This document shows positions 29,448 to 38,057 of a DNA stretch of 64,000 nucleotides, in pieces. The notes beneath the pieces are model-generated. The model was not told the origin of the DNA and ran no database searches. It was given only the letters and a program-made list of their open reading frames with translations. The DNA is taken from contig NZ_CP155729.1 in assembly GCF_039724765.1 (NCBI RefSeq), positions 3,047,501 through 3,111,500 on the forward strand. The letters run 5' to 3'. A program made the position numbers and the translations under genes. Each line of letters opens with the position of its first letter. Position 1 is the first letter of the stretch. This DNA is from Sagittula stellata E-37. Its GTDB lineage: Bacteria > Pseudomonadota > Alphaproteobacteria > Rhodobacterales > Rhodobacteraceae.

Positions 29448-30253
29448 TTCGCCATCTCCCCGTAGCGGCGCATCAGCACGTAGAGGATGCCCCCGACCCC
29501 GAGCATCAGCACCACGCTCATCGCGGCGGCCATGCCCCATTGCGGGATCTGGAAGATCCAGAGGTAGATCAGTTCCGCCACCAGCACCGACTGTCCACCG
29601 CCCAGCAGCGCGGGCGTCACGTAGAAACCGATGGAGAAGACGAACACGAGCAGGGTCGCGCCCAGGATGCCGCTGGAGGTCATCGGCAGGAAAACCTGCC
29701 AGAAGATCCGCAGCCGCGATGCGCCCATTCCGTCGGCTGCGGTCAGCACGCGTTCATCGACGTTGCGCATGGCCGTGGCGAGCGGAAAGACCGCGAAAGG
29801 GATCAGGTAGTGCGACATGCCGACGACCACGGCAAACTCGTTGCGGGTCATCTGGATGGCGCTGTCGATCAGCCCCATGTCCTGCAGCCACGTGTTCAGC
29901 AGGCCACGGTTGGACAGCATCGACAGCCAGCCGAACGCGCGGCTGAGAACCGAGATCCAGAACGGGATCATGATGCACAGCTCGGTGATAGAGCGCACCA
30001 GCGGCGAGCCCCGCACCCAGAGCAGTGTGATGACATAGGCGCAGCTTACCGACACGGCGGTGACCATCACGCACAGGCGCAGGGTCCGCCAGATGACGCC
30101 AGTGGGCAGATCCTCGGTCAGCACGCGGCTGTACTGGGCCAGCCCCGGATCGGGGTCGGTGAAGCTCAGCTGCACGATCCCCAGGAACGGCAGCAGGTAG
30201 CTGACTCCGAGAAACAGCAGCACGGGACATATGAGAAAGAGGAAGGCGCGCAT
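29444..30253 (-). CDS. ABC transporter permease, PotB type
   Basis: The 269-residue protein has six predicted membrane segments. The EAA motif is seen as TAADGMGASRLRIFWQVFLPMT. It pairs with the downstream PotC-type permease through a four-base overlap. It starts 64 bases after the binding-protein gene. Confidence 0.88.
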   Translation of the reverse strand: MRAFLFLICPVLLFLGVSYLLPFLGIVQLSFTDPDPGLAQYSRVLTEDLPTGVIWRTLRLCVMVTAVSVSCAYVITLLWVRGSPLVRSITELCIMIPFWISVLSRAFGWLSMLSNRGLLNTWLQDMGLIDSAIQMTRNEFAVVVGMSHYLIPFAVFPLATAMRNVDERVLTAADGMGASRLRIFWQVFLPMTSSGILGATLLVFVFSIGFYVTPALLGGGQSVLVAELIYLWIFQIPQWGMAAAMSVVLMLGVGGILYVLMRRYGEMAK

Positions 30254-30317
30254 GGGGTCTCCGGTCCGCCGCCCCGGTCAAGGGCGGCGGTCGTTGAAAA
30301 TCAGGCGGAGGCGTCGA

Positions 30318-31424
30318 TCAGGCCGAGATGATCTGAAGATAGGCGTCGAGCGCGGCGCCGTAGTTTTCTTCGTACCAGTCGGTGTCCAGAGCGATCTGCT
30401 TCGGCAGGTTCTCGGGATCCATCGCATTGAAGCGGCGCTCGTCTTCGGGGATCAGCGCGTCGGCGGCGGGGTTCGACGGCGCGTTGCCCAGCATCTGGAA
30501 CAGCACGACCTGGCGCTCTGGCTCCTGCGTGGCGGCGATGTAGCGCATCGCGGCCTCGGTGCCGCCCGGGTTGTCCTTGAGCACGCCGATGCCGCCCGGG
30601 CCGATGATGCCATCCTGCCAGGTGAAGGTGATCTCGCCTTCGGTATCCTTGTGCAGCAGGCTCGCGCGGGTATTCCAGATCAGCGCCATCGACACGTCGC
30701 CGTTCAGCAGCAGCGACTGGCTTTCCGCGCCGCCGCCCCAGAAGGCGCCGATGTGCTCCTTGAAGCCATCGATCTTCGCATGGGCACGCTCGAGGTCGAG
30801 CGGATAGAGGTCTTCGGGCGCGACGCCATCAGCGAGCAGCGCTGCCTCCCACATGCCCGCGCCCCATTTATACATGGACCGCTTGCCGGGGAACTTCTCG
30901 GTGTCGAAGAAATCTGCGATCGAGGTCGGCGGCTCGTCGAACCGCGTCGCATCGTAGGCGATGACGTAGCTGTAGAAATAGCACGACGAGCTGTATTCCC
31001 AGCCGAAGCCCTCACGCTGCTTGGCCTTGTCGACGATGTCATAGTCGATGGGCGTCATCAGCCCCTTACGCCCCAGCGCCTGCGACGAGAACGGGTCCGC
31101 ATCCACAAGATCCCAGGTCGGGTTGCCGCCCTGTACCTGCGCGGTGATCGCGCCCTCGGTCGGGCCGGAGCCGTCATAGAGCACCTCGATACCGGTCTCT
31201 TCGGTGAACGGCGTACCGAAGGCTTCGTCCATCGCATCGAGCGCATCGCCGCCCCAGTTGACAAAGACCAGCCGGCCCTCCTCCGCCTTCGCCGCGCCCG
31301 CGCCAAGCGCGGTGGTGCCCATAAGAGCCGCAAAGCCCTGCAGCATCTGGCGGCGCGAGATTTGCCCCTTCGCGGCGCGCTCTTTCAGGATTTCCACGAG
31401 GTCGTTCTGAAAATGGGTGTTCAT
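30318..31424 (-). CDS. Periplasmic substrate-binding protein with twin-arginine signal, PotD type
   Basis: The precursor has 368 residues. The N-terminal ISRRQMLQGFAALMGTTALG with AKA-EE at the cleavage point is a twin-arginine-like signal. The mature part resembles PotD-class extracellular solute-binding proteins (LVFVNWGGDALDAMDEAF, LVDADPFSSQ, SMALIWNTRA). Aromatic residues in WEYSSSCYFYSY may form a cation-pi cage for a quaternary ammonium group; that is speculation. The ATG at 31424 follows AGGTGAG; a longer frame from 31541 is rejected. Confidence 0.88.
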   Translation of the reverse strand: MNTHFQNDLVEILKERAAKGQISRRQMLQGFAALMGTTALGAGAAKAEEGRLVFVNWGGDALDAMDEAFGTPFTEETGIEVLYDGSGPTEGAITAQVQGGNPTWDLVDADPFSSQALGRKGLMTPIDYDIVDKAKQREGFGWEYSSSCYFYSYVIAYDATRFDEPPTSIADFFDTEKFPGKRSMYKWGAGMWEAALLADGVAPEDLYPLDLERAHAKIDGFKEHIGAFWGGGAESQSLLLNGDVSMALIWNTRASLLHKDTEGEITFTWQDGIIGPGGIGVLKDNPGGTEAAMRYIAATQEPERQVVLFQMLGNAPSNPAADALIPEDERRFNAMDPENLPKQIALDTDWYEENYGAALDAYLQIISA

Positions 31425-31510
31425 TGGTCTCACCTGTTTGTTTTTTATAAGGGTATCGTCGTCCCGAAGCGACCTGCGCCGCGGGTCGGGGATGTGTCGT
31501 GTGACCGACG

Positions 31511-32551
31511 TCAGATGGCGAAGCTGTCGCCGGTGTGCCATGCCACACGAAGTTCGGTGCCCGGATCGGGAGGCGGCACTCCGGGACCGTTGTCGAAATA
31601 GAGCATCAGCTCTTCACCCGTCTGGGTTTCCAGAAGCAGCCGGGATTTCGAGCCGAGATAGACCCGGTCGCGCATCGTTACCGGCAGTTGGTTGGTGTCA
31701 GTGCCCGTGGCAAGGCGCATGTGTTCGGGGCGGATCGCCAGCGTGTCGAAGGCACCCGCATTGGTGGGCAGCTCGATCGGCGCGCCGGAAAGACCCGCAA
31801 GCGACAGGATGTTGATGTCACCGAGGAATTCCGCGGTGAAGCGGTTGGCGGGGCGCTCGTAGACCTCGGCCGGTGTGCCGATCTGTTGCAGCTCGCCCTG
31901 ATTGAAGATCGCCACGCGGGACGACAACGCCAGCGCCTCTTCCTGGTCGTGGGTGACGAAGACGAAGGTTGTACCCAGCTCTCGGTGCAGGCGGCGCAGC
32001 TCTTCCTGCATCTGCCCGCGCAGGTTCTTGTCGAGGGCCGAGAACGGCTCGTCAAGCAGCAGCACCTTGGGCTCGTAGGCCAGCGCCCGAGCCAGTGCGA
32101 CCCGCTGCTGCTGCCCGCCCGAAAGCGCCTTGGGCTTCTTGTTGGCGTGACCGTCGAGGCCGACCATCTCGACCATCTGCGCGACGCGGTCGGCAATCTG
32201 CGCCTTGCCGCGTTTCTGCACCTTCAGCGGGAAGGCAATGTTCTCGGCCACGGTGAGATGCGGGAACAGGGCATAGCCCTGGAACACCATGCCGAAGCCG
32301 CGCTGGTTGGCAGACCAGTTCGTCATGTCCTGCCCTTCGAGAAGCAGCTGGCCCGATGTCACCGGCTCGTATCCGCCAAGCAGCGTGAGAAAGGTGGTCT
32401 TGCCCGAGCCCGATGGACCGAGCAGGGAGAGAAACTCGCCCTCCGAAACCCCGAGGGAAATATCCCGCAAAGCGTGGAACTTCCCAAATTTTTTTCCGAC
32501 CGAACGTGCTTCGATCTGCGTTGTGTCTGACACAATCGCCTCGCTCTTCAT
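31511..32551 (-). CDS. ABC transporter ATP-binding protein, PotA type
   Basis: The product has 346 residues. It has Walker A GPSGSGKTTFL, the signature LSGGQQQRVALARAL and Walker B VLLLDEPFSALD. A C-terminal TOBE-like regulatory domain (LAIRPEHMRL) is typical of the spermidine/putrescine class. ACAGGA before ATG 32551 sets the start. It is the first gene of the transport/catabolism run, with the likely operator at 32616-32642 upstream. Confidence 0.92.
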   Translation of the reverse strand: MKSEAIVSDTTQIEARSVGKKFGKFHALRDISLGVSEGEFLSLLGPSGSGKTTFLTLLGGYEPVTSGQLLLEGQDMTNWSANQRGFGMVFQGYALFPHLTVAENIAFPLKVQKRGKAQIADRVAQMVEMVGLDGHANKKPKALSGGQQQRVALARALAYEPKVLLLDEPFSALDKNLRGQMQEELRRLHRELGTTFVFVTHDQEEALALSSRVAIFNQGELQQIGTPAEVYERPANRFTAEFLGDINILSLAGLSGAPIELPTNAGAFDTLAIRPEHMRLATGTDTNQLPVTMRDRVYLGSKSRLLLETQTGEELMLYFDNGPGVPPPDPGTELRVAWHTGDSFAI

Positions 32552-32615
32552 TCCTGTCCGTTGTGGACCAAGGGTGCGGGGCGCAGAGCCGAACTGCAAA
32601 TGAAACTCATTCAGA

Positions 32616-32642
32616 GGCGTGACAAATTTCTTTTGTCACGCC
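32616..32642. promoter_or_regulatory. Perfect hairpin/operator between LysR and transporter genes
   Basis: GGCGTGACAAA and its exact complement flank a five-base spacer, covering the LysR stop codon and lying 65 bases upstream of the PotA-type start. It could terminate the LysR transcript or serve as the operator for the transport operon. It contains the TTTCTTTTGT word shared with 28567-28576. Confidence 0.5.
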
Positions 32643-33547
32643 CTCTGGGAGGAGCTGAGCCGGCTAAATTCAACTTTTGATTTCAACCACTTATGGAACT
32701 CTTCAACAATGGGATTTTCGAGGTTTTCCTTGGGCGTGCAAACGAAATAACCTGTGCCCGCGTGCAAGGACGCTGAAAACGGCCGCATCAGACGCCCGTC
32801 TCGCAGGTCCTTTCCCCAAAGAACCGTGTCGCCGATGGCGATCCCCTCCCCCGCCAGAACCGCCGTATGGACGATGTTCATGTCCGAGTAGCAGATGCCG
32901 CGCCGGGCATCCTCGGCCGGCAACCCCGAGAGGGCCATCCAGCCCTCCCAGTCGGTGAAATCGGTCATGTGCAAAAGTGTCGCCTGCTGCAAGATGCGCA
33001 GATCGTTGAAGCTCTCGAATCGGCTGAGATAGGCAGGGCTGCACAGCGGCGTGAACTCAACCTCGAATAGTGGCTCGGTCCTAAGGTTGGCGCGCGACTC
33101 TTGCCCGAAAGTGATGAAGGTGTCGATCTCGGGATTGGTGGTGTCTGCCATCTTGTGCGAGCTCAGCACGGTCACCACCACGTCGGGATGCTCGTCGATG
33201 AAATCGCCCAAATGCAGACACAGCCAGCCATCGGCAAAGCCGGGTGTGGCGCTGATCGTCAGTGACCCGGTCAGCCCCTCCTGCGCCACCCGCGCGGTGG
33301 AGGTGGCGATCATGCTGAGCGCACGGCGCACGTCCTCGGCATAAGCGCGGGCGCGGGGCGTGATCTCGGACTTGTTGCCGCTGCGTTCGACGATCTTGAA
33401 ACCGAGATCCGCCTCGAGCAGCCGCAACTGGTGGCTGATCGCGCTGCGAGTAACGTTCAGCTCGGCTGCGGCGCGCCAGAGAGCACCGTTGCGAGCGACA
33501 CTCTCGATGGCACGCAGCGCCTGAATGGAGGGGTAGCGTTTGATGAT
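32636..33547 (-). CDS. LysR-family transcriptional regulator (start uncertain)
   Basis: The protein is about 303 residues. It has an N-terminal winged helix (YPSIQALRAIESVARNGALW, ELNVTRSAISHQLRLLE) and a substrate domain with GFADGWLCLHLGDFIDEHPDVVV. Homology should begin at Ile-Ile-Lys-Arg, but the codons there are ATC-ATC. The nearest in-frame ATG is 39 codons further up, inside the preceding gene. A GAGG lies close to the ATC codons, so a rare ATC start is possible. It probably regulates the downstream transporter/carnitine operon. Confidence 0.75.
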   Translation of the reverse strand: MIKRYPSIQALRAIESVARNGALWRAAAELNVTRSAISHQLRLLEADLGFKIVERSGNKSEITPRARAYAEDVRRALSMIATSTARVAQEGLTGSLTISATPGFADGWLCLHLGDFIDEHPDVVVTVLSSHKMADTTNPEIDTFITFGQESRANLRTEPLFEVEFTPLCSPAYLSRFESFNDLRILQQATLLHMTDFTDWEGWMALSGLPAEDARRGICYSDMNIVHTAVLAGEGIAIGDTVLWGKDLRDGRLMRPFSASLHAGTGYFVCTPKENLENPIVEEFHKWLKSKVEFSRLSSSQRA

Positions 33548-33564
33548 AGGCCTCGCGCTTGGAT

Positions 33565-33591
33565 GCCCCCGCTGGATACACCGGCGGGGGC
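33565..33591 (-). terminator. GC-rich stem-loop between aldolase-family gene and LysR
   Basis: An 11-bp stem (one wobble) of GCCCCCGC-type arms with a five-base loop lies 15 bases after the aldolase-family gene stop and just before the LysR start. It lacks a T run and may attenuate read-through. Confidence 0.5.
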
Positions 33592-33605
33592 CTACATGCG
33601 AGCGC

Positions 33606-34340
33606 TCAGAGCGCAGGGAGCTGCGACTTGAGAAAGTCGAAGTGCCGTTCTGCCATTCCGGCATAGGCCCGCCAGCCATCGGCGGTGTTCTGCGCCACTG
33701 CGTCTGAGAGCACCGCAAGCGGTTCTCCCGTTGATCGGGCCAGGATCAGCGTCTGTGCCGCCTTCTCGAAGAAGTAGAGATCCTCGAAGGCCGCCGCGAC
33801 AGTCTCGCCGGTAACGGTGACGCCATGGTTGCCCATCACCAGCACGCTTTTGTCGCCCAGCGAGTCCGCCAGCCGCTCGCCCTCTTCCTCGGCGTCGGCA
33901 ATGCCGCCGAAGTCGAGATCATAAGCGGTACGCCCGTAGAATCGCGCGGTGTTGTTGTCGATCGGCACGACGGTCGGGTCCTTCAGGCAGGCCAGCGCCG
34001 TTGCGTAAGGCGAATGCGCGTGCAGGATCACTTTTGCTTCGGGTTTCTTGCGGTGCAGCGTTCCATGCACGCACCAGGCCGAGGCGTCGGGCGAGCCCTC
34101 CCCCTCGATCACCCGCCCGTCGCGGGCGTCGATGCGCAGCAGATCCTGCGGGCGGATCGACGCGAAATGCTGCCAGCAGGGATTCAGCAGAAACTCGTGT
34201 TCGCTGACGGCAGCGCTGAAATGGTTGCCGACCGACTCGCTCCAGCCCATCTGGTGGCAGATGCGGAAGGCGGCCGAGAGATCCTGGCGCAGGGCGGCAG
34301 TCTCCCCGGCGTTGCCGGTCATCTGGGTCAGGTCCTTCAT
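33606..34340 (-). CDS. Class II aldolase/adducin-family protein, second copy
   Basis: The product has 244 residues, with metal-site histidines in VILHAHSPYATAL and LVMGNHGVTVTG, and SVGNHFSAAV near the N-terminus. It is only distantly similar to the copy at 21465-22217. It overlaps the oxygenase gene by four bases, forming a two-gene unit. Its substrate is unknown. The pairing suggests that it acts on a product of the oxygenase or of a related trimethylammonium compound. Confidence 0.82.
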   Translation of the reverse strand: MKDLTQMTGNAGETAALRQDLSAAFRICHQMGWSESVGNHFSAAVSEHEFLLNPCWQHFASIRPQDLLRIDARDGRVIEGEGSPDASAWCVHGTLHRKKPEAKVILHAHSPYATALACLKDPTVVPIDNNTARFYGRTAYDLDFGGIADAEEEGERLADSLGDKSVLVMGNHGVTVTGETVAAAFEDLYFFEKAAQTLILARSTGEPLAVLSDAVAQNTADGWRAYAGMAERHFDFLKSQLPAL

Positions 34341-35473
34341 TTGAAACGCCCCTCGCTCACCAGCGCGCGGTAAGTGGACCGCATCTCGGCCCGGTCGGTG
34401 TAGGTGCCGCGCAGGTAGCGGTCACCGCTTTCGGCGGTATAGGCCGCGCGGCCATGCACGATGCGGTGGTTGTCGAAGACCATGCATTCGCCGGCCTTCA
34501 TCATGAAGGTCATCATATACTTCTCTTCCTGAAGCATCTTCCCGAAGCGGCAGAACGCCGGATACCAGCGGTCGAGCAGCTCTTGATCCAGATCTGAGAT
34601 GTCCAGCATGTGCTGGCTGATGGTCAGACCCGAGACCTCACCGTGCTGGTCCAGCTCGATGATCGTCTGGCGCGAGCGCATGTCGTAGGTGTCGTGCTCG
34701 CAGAAGAAGGGCACCTTGGTTTCCGCGAGCAGCTTGAACCCCTCGGGATCACGCGCGCGGAAATCGTTCGCCACCGCAACGCCGTCGGCATAGAGGCTGT
34801 AGCCGCCCTCGACCGTGTTGGCGCGGCAATGCAGGAACTGCACGCCGGGGGCATGTTCTTCGGCGGGGGTGTCGGTGTGCAGCTCCAGCGCCGAGGCGGT
34901 GTAGGCGGTGTTGGTCGGGTTGATGTGAGTCTTTACGTCGAAGTAGTCGCCAAAGAAGGTCGGGCGGACCCGTCCGATCATCTCGGCAGTCTCGGTAAGA
35001 CCCTCGTCGCTATCCGGCATGTCGGTGAGGATCACGAAGCCCTTGACCAGCATCGCCTCGATCCACTTGGCGCGCAGCTCCGGATCGGCCTTGAGCGCGG
35101 GCTGACTGAAGCGCGGCACGTTCGGGTAGTGATCGCCATACCATGCCTCGCGGGCGAGGTCGGCGGGATCGGGGCGGCGCTGCGGTGTCTTGTAAGCCTC
35201 GAGCCATGCCAGCGGGAAACGGGACACGTGGTTTTCGCTTTCCCAGGTGATTTCCAGAACATCGCCGGTCACCTCGGCGGCCTTCGCCTTGGGCGCGGTA
35301 TCGAGGTGGAAGATGTCGAAACTGCGCTCGCGCGTGGCGCTGTTGAACGAGCTGGGGCAGTTGTCGCGCAGCCAGTAATAGTTGAAGTAGTGAGCCTCTC
35401 CGTCGGAGAGGAGGATTTCAAGGCCCGTGTCCTTGAGGACCGGGGCAGCCACGGGGGAGGTCATGACATTCAT
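34337..35473 (-). CDS. Gamma-butyrobetaine hydroxylase-like 2-oxoglutarate/Fe(II) dioxygenase
   Basis: The product has 378 residues. The N-terminal part resembles the BBOX DUF971-type domain (HYFNYYWLRDNC). The C-terminal TauD-type core has the iron ligands His-x-Asp in ELHTDTPAEEH and the distal His in FDNHRIVHGRAAY, with Arg downstream for 2-oxoglutarate. Known family members make L-carnitine from gamma-butyrobetaine, or hydroxylate trimethyllysine. Only one of the zinc-binding cysteines usual in the N-terminal domain is visible. The ATG at 35473 is preferred; ATG 35464 is an alternative. Confidence 0.78.
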   Translation of the reverse strand: MNVMTSPVAAPVLKDTGLEILLSDGEAHYFNYYWLRDNCPSSFNSATRERSFDIFHLDTAPKAKAAEVTGDVLEITWESENHVSRFPLAWLEAYKTPQRRPDPADLAREAWYGDHYPNVPRFSQPALKADPELRAKWIEAMLVKGFVILTDMPDSDEGLTETAEMIGRVRPTFFGDYFDVKTHINPTNTAYTASALELHTDTPAEEHAPGVQFLHCRANTVEGGYSLYADGVAVANDFRARDPEGFKLLAETKVPFFCEHDTYDMRSRQTIIELDQHGEVSGLTISQHMLDISDLDQELLDRWYPAFCRFGKMLQEEKYMMTFMMKAGECMVFDNHRIVHGRAAYTAESGDRYLRGTYTDRAEMRSTYRALVSEGRFK

Positions 35474-35554
35474 GCGTGATACCAGATCTTTGGAGTGAGT
35501 TTGGAGGATTCTGCAAACAAGCATTCCACGCCTTCCTTTCCGCCAAAAGCCGGA

Positions 35555-35569
35555 TTAGCGTGAAGATAA
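35555..35569. promoter_or_regulatory. Candidate LysR box in divergent promoter
   Basis: TTA-N9-TAA contains a T-N11-A core and lies between the divergent oxygenase gene (start 35473) and the LysR gene (start 35591), 22 bases before the latter. This is the usual place for a LysR autoregulatory site. Confidence 0.45.
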
Positions 35570-35590
35570 CTTAAGCCACGGATTAACTTG

Positions 35591-36472
35591 ATGGACCGCC
35601 TGCCCCCACTGCGCCTGCTGACCACATTCGAGGCCGTCGCCCGGCATGGTTCGGCGCGGCTCGCCGCCGCCCGGCTCAACGTAAGCGCGTCCGCGGTGAG
35701 CCAGACCGTCAAAGCGCTCGAGGATCATATCGGCACCTCTCTCTTTGATCGCGGCACGCGTCCCGCGCAGCTGACAGAAGCGGGCGAGCTTCTCTCGCGG
35801 GCGGTACGTGACGGGCTGGGACAGATCGCGGCCGCGCTGGAGGACATCCGGGCACTCAGCGGGCAGGACGGAGCCCAGTTGACAGTGTCGTGCACATTGG
35901 GCATGGCCACCTATTGGTTGATGCCTCGCCTACCTGATTTCTACGCCGCGCACCCGGATGTGACCGTGAACGTACAAGCTCCGGCAACCGACCTGCCGCA
36001 CCTGTCCCCCGGCGTCGACGTCGCCATCCGCTACGGCACCGGCGGCTGGAGCGAGGGCACGACAGTGAAACTGTTCGACGAACGCGTTTGCCCGGTGGCG
36101 GCACCCCAGCTGCTCGAAAGCCTTCTCGAAAAGGGGGTTGAGCTCGATACGGCACCACTCATTCACGTGCGCAGCCCGCACAACCAGCATTGGGCCGGCT
36201 GGGAGGAATACCTGCGCACCCGGCGGATCGAACGCAGCCGGCTGTCGGGGCAGACCTTCAACAACTACGTGCAGGCCGCGCAGGCGGTACTGGACGGGCG
36301 CGGTGTCATGCTGGGCTGGCGCTCCATTGCAAGCGGTGCGGTCCGCGAGGGCGCGCTGCGCATGTGGCCAGACGGAGAGCTCGATCTCGGCACATCCTAC
36401 TACGTGACCGGACCTCGACGCCCGTCGGGCCCCGCGCTGGCCTTCCTGGAATGGATCATCGGCAATGAGTGA
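35591..36472 (+). CDS. LysR-family regulator, GcvA-like
   Basis: The product has 293 residues. The N-terminal helix-turn-helix reads LPPLRLLTTFEAVARHGSARLAAARLNVSASAVSQ in order, and the effector domain contains VDVAIRYGTGGW and a C-terminal GTSYYVTGP stretch, as in GcvA-type regulators. The ATG at 35591 is used; a TTG directly before it is also in frame. It is divergent from the gamma-butyrobetaine-hydroxylase-like gene and is its likely regulator. An ISL3 remnant abuts the stop codon. Confidence 0.88.
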   Translation: MDRLPPLRLLTTFEAVARHGSARLAAARLNVSASAVSQTVKALEDHIGTSLFDRGTRPAQLTEAGELLSRAVRDGLGQIAAALEDIRALSGQDGAQLTVSCTLGMATYWLMPRLPDFYAAHPDVTVNVQAPATDLPHLSPGVDVAIRYGTGGWSEGTTVKLFDERVCPVAAPQLLESLLEKGVELDTAPLIHVRSPHNQHWAGWEEYLRTRRIERSRLSGQTFNNYVQAAQAVLDGRGVMLGWRSIASGAVREGALRMWPDGELDLGTSYYVTGPRRPSGPALAFLEWIIGNE

Positions 36473-36479
36473 GCTGCCG

Positions 36480-37766
36480 CCGGCCGCCAAAGCTGGCAGC
36501 GCGGCTTCAACTTGCGCAACGAGCACGGCGTCCGCCTTGGACAGATGGTTTCGTGCCGAGGTCATGAGCAGCGCGATCCTGCGGGCGGGCGGGCATTTCC
36601 CGTTGCCGGCCAGCATCGCGTTCTCGGCACGGCGCTGCCGCGTGGCCCATTCACCAACCACGCGGAGGCTACCGCCGAAGCCCGAGGTGCGAAGTCGGCG
36701 CCAGAGCTCTGTGGCATTGCGACACCCGCCGACCCAATCTTCCTCCAGCCGAAGTAACCAAGGGGTCAGGCCGTTTTGGCGCACCCGGAAGACATCGTCG
36801 CGCTCGCCACACACGATCTGGCGGACGAGGCCACGGCTCAGCCCTGTCGTCCGCACGATGCGCTTGACCGGAACACCTTCGCTGGTCATGCGCCCGACGG
36901 TTTCGTTTGTATGTTTTCGGCGCTGGAAACCGTCGTATTGCAGGCGCTCGGCCCCGGTGAGCAGGGCGGGATCGAGCTCCGACGCCCCAACAGCGCGGCG
37001 GATCGTCGGCATGGACCGTCGCACCGCCGCCAGAAACGCCACGCTGACGGTCTCGAGGAGGTGCCAGCGATCCGCCACCTGAACCGCTTGCGGCAAGGCG
37101 CGCGTGACGGCACCGCCATTGCGATCGCGGGCGACGACCTCGATCTGGGGCTGGCTCCTCAGCCATGTCTCGATGGTCGCCGGCTCCCTGCCCGGCGGCG
37201 AGCCGGATCGATGATCCGCCGCCGCTCGAGATCGCAGATCAAAGTGCCGTAGCGCTGGTCCCGCAACCAAGCCCGGTCGTCGATACCGATCACCCGTGGC
37301 GCGCTAACCGGCTGTCTCATCGCAATGCGGACGCTGCGCAGGAAGGGAAGGTGTCCTTGCTCACTGGCAGGAGCAGTCGTGCGGCCAAGGCCTGAGCCGG
37401 CTGCCCACCGAGGGCGAGGCCAAGATGTCGGACCAGGTCTTGCAAGCGCCCTGTCCGCCGCGCGTAGGGCTGAGCAATTGCCGGCGAGAACCGCTCCGCG
37501 AAGATCCGTGTCCGGCACAAAGGGGACCAGCACCGAAAGCGCCGAGCAGACAGAACAAGCCTGACTTGCCGCCCATGTGCCGGCAGATCCGCAAGACGAC
37601 GCTGGTAGTGGCTATGAACGCGTCGAGAAATCTCGCCGCATCTTGGGCAGGCGGCTGTTCCGCCGACCGGGCGCACATGGATCTGCACCCTATCGTCAAC
37701 CAGCTCGACCCGGTCCGCCTTCAACCCTCCGGGCAGTAACGCCCGTCGATCCATTCCACATGCCAT
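36480..37766 (-). pseudogene. ISL3-family transposase, frameshifted and 3'-truncated
   Basis: The N-terminal part has the ISL3 zinc-binding stretch (ACPRCGEISRRVHSH). The middle has RVIGIDDRAWLRDQRYGTLICDLERRRIID, and then IEVVARDRNGGAV and QVADRWHLLETV. These lie in three different frames, so there are at least two frameshifts (near 37340 and 37195). The C-terminal end is missing where the element meets the LysR stop codon. The apparent outer end of the element is near 37791. Confidence 0.82.
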
Positions 37767-38057
37767 GGGCAAACTCCCGCGAAGATCGCCCAAATGTAGC
37801 GAGGCAAGGCTTCATCTGCACCAAATATGCGTCAGACCCAAGATTGCCTGCCGATTGACACAGTGCACCAATGTCTGCCCTTTCGGCTGCAGGCAAAAAC
37901 GTGACAAAGCCCAAAGTGGCCCCTGCTTTTCGACTTTCCAGCAAACAATCAGGGTCAGACGCTTGCGTTTTCAATTCGCTTTTTCCGGGCCATGATGAAC
38001 GCTGTGACCGCGTCACGATAAGTGCGGTATGTGTCGAGATCAGAAGGATAGTGCCTA

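Noticed and set aside
27435..29465. Plus-strand open frame of 676 codons opposite the acyl-CoA dehydrogenase and permease genes
   Set aside because: Antisense shadow of high-GC coding DNA, rich in Asp, His and Arg, without any domain.
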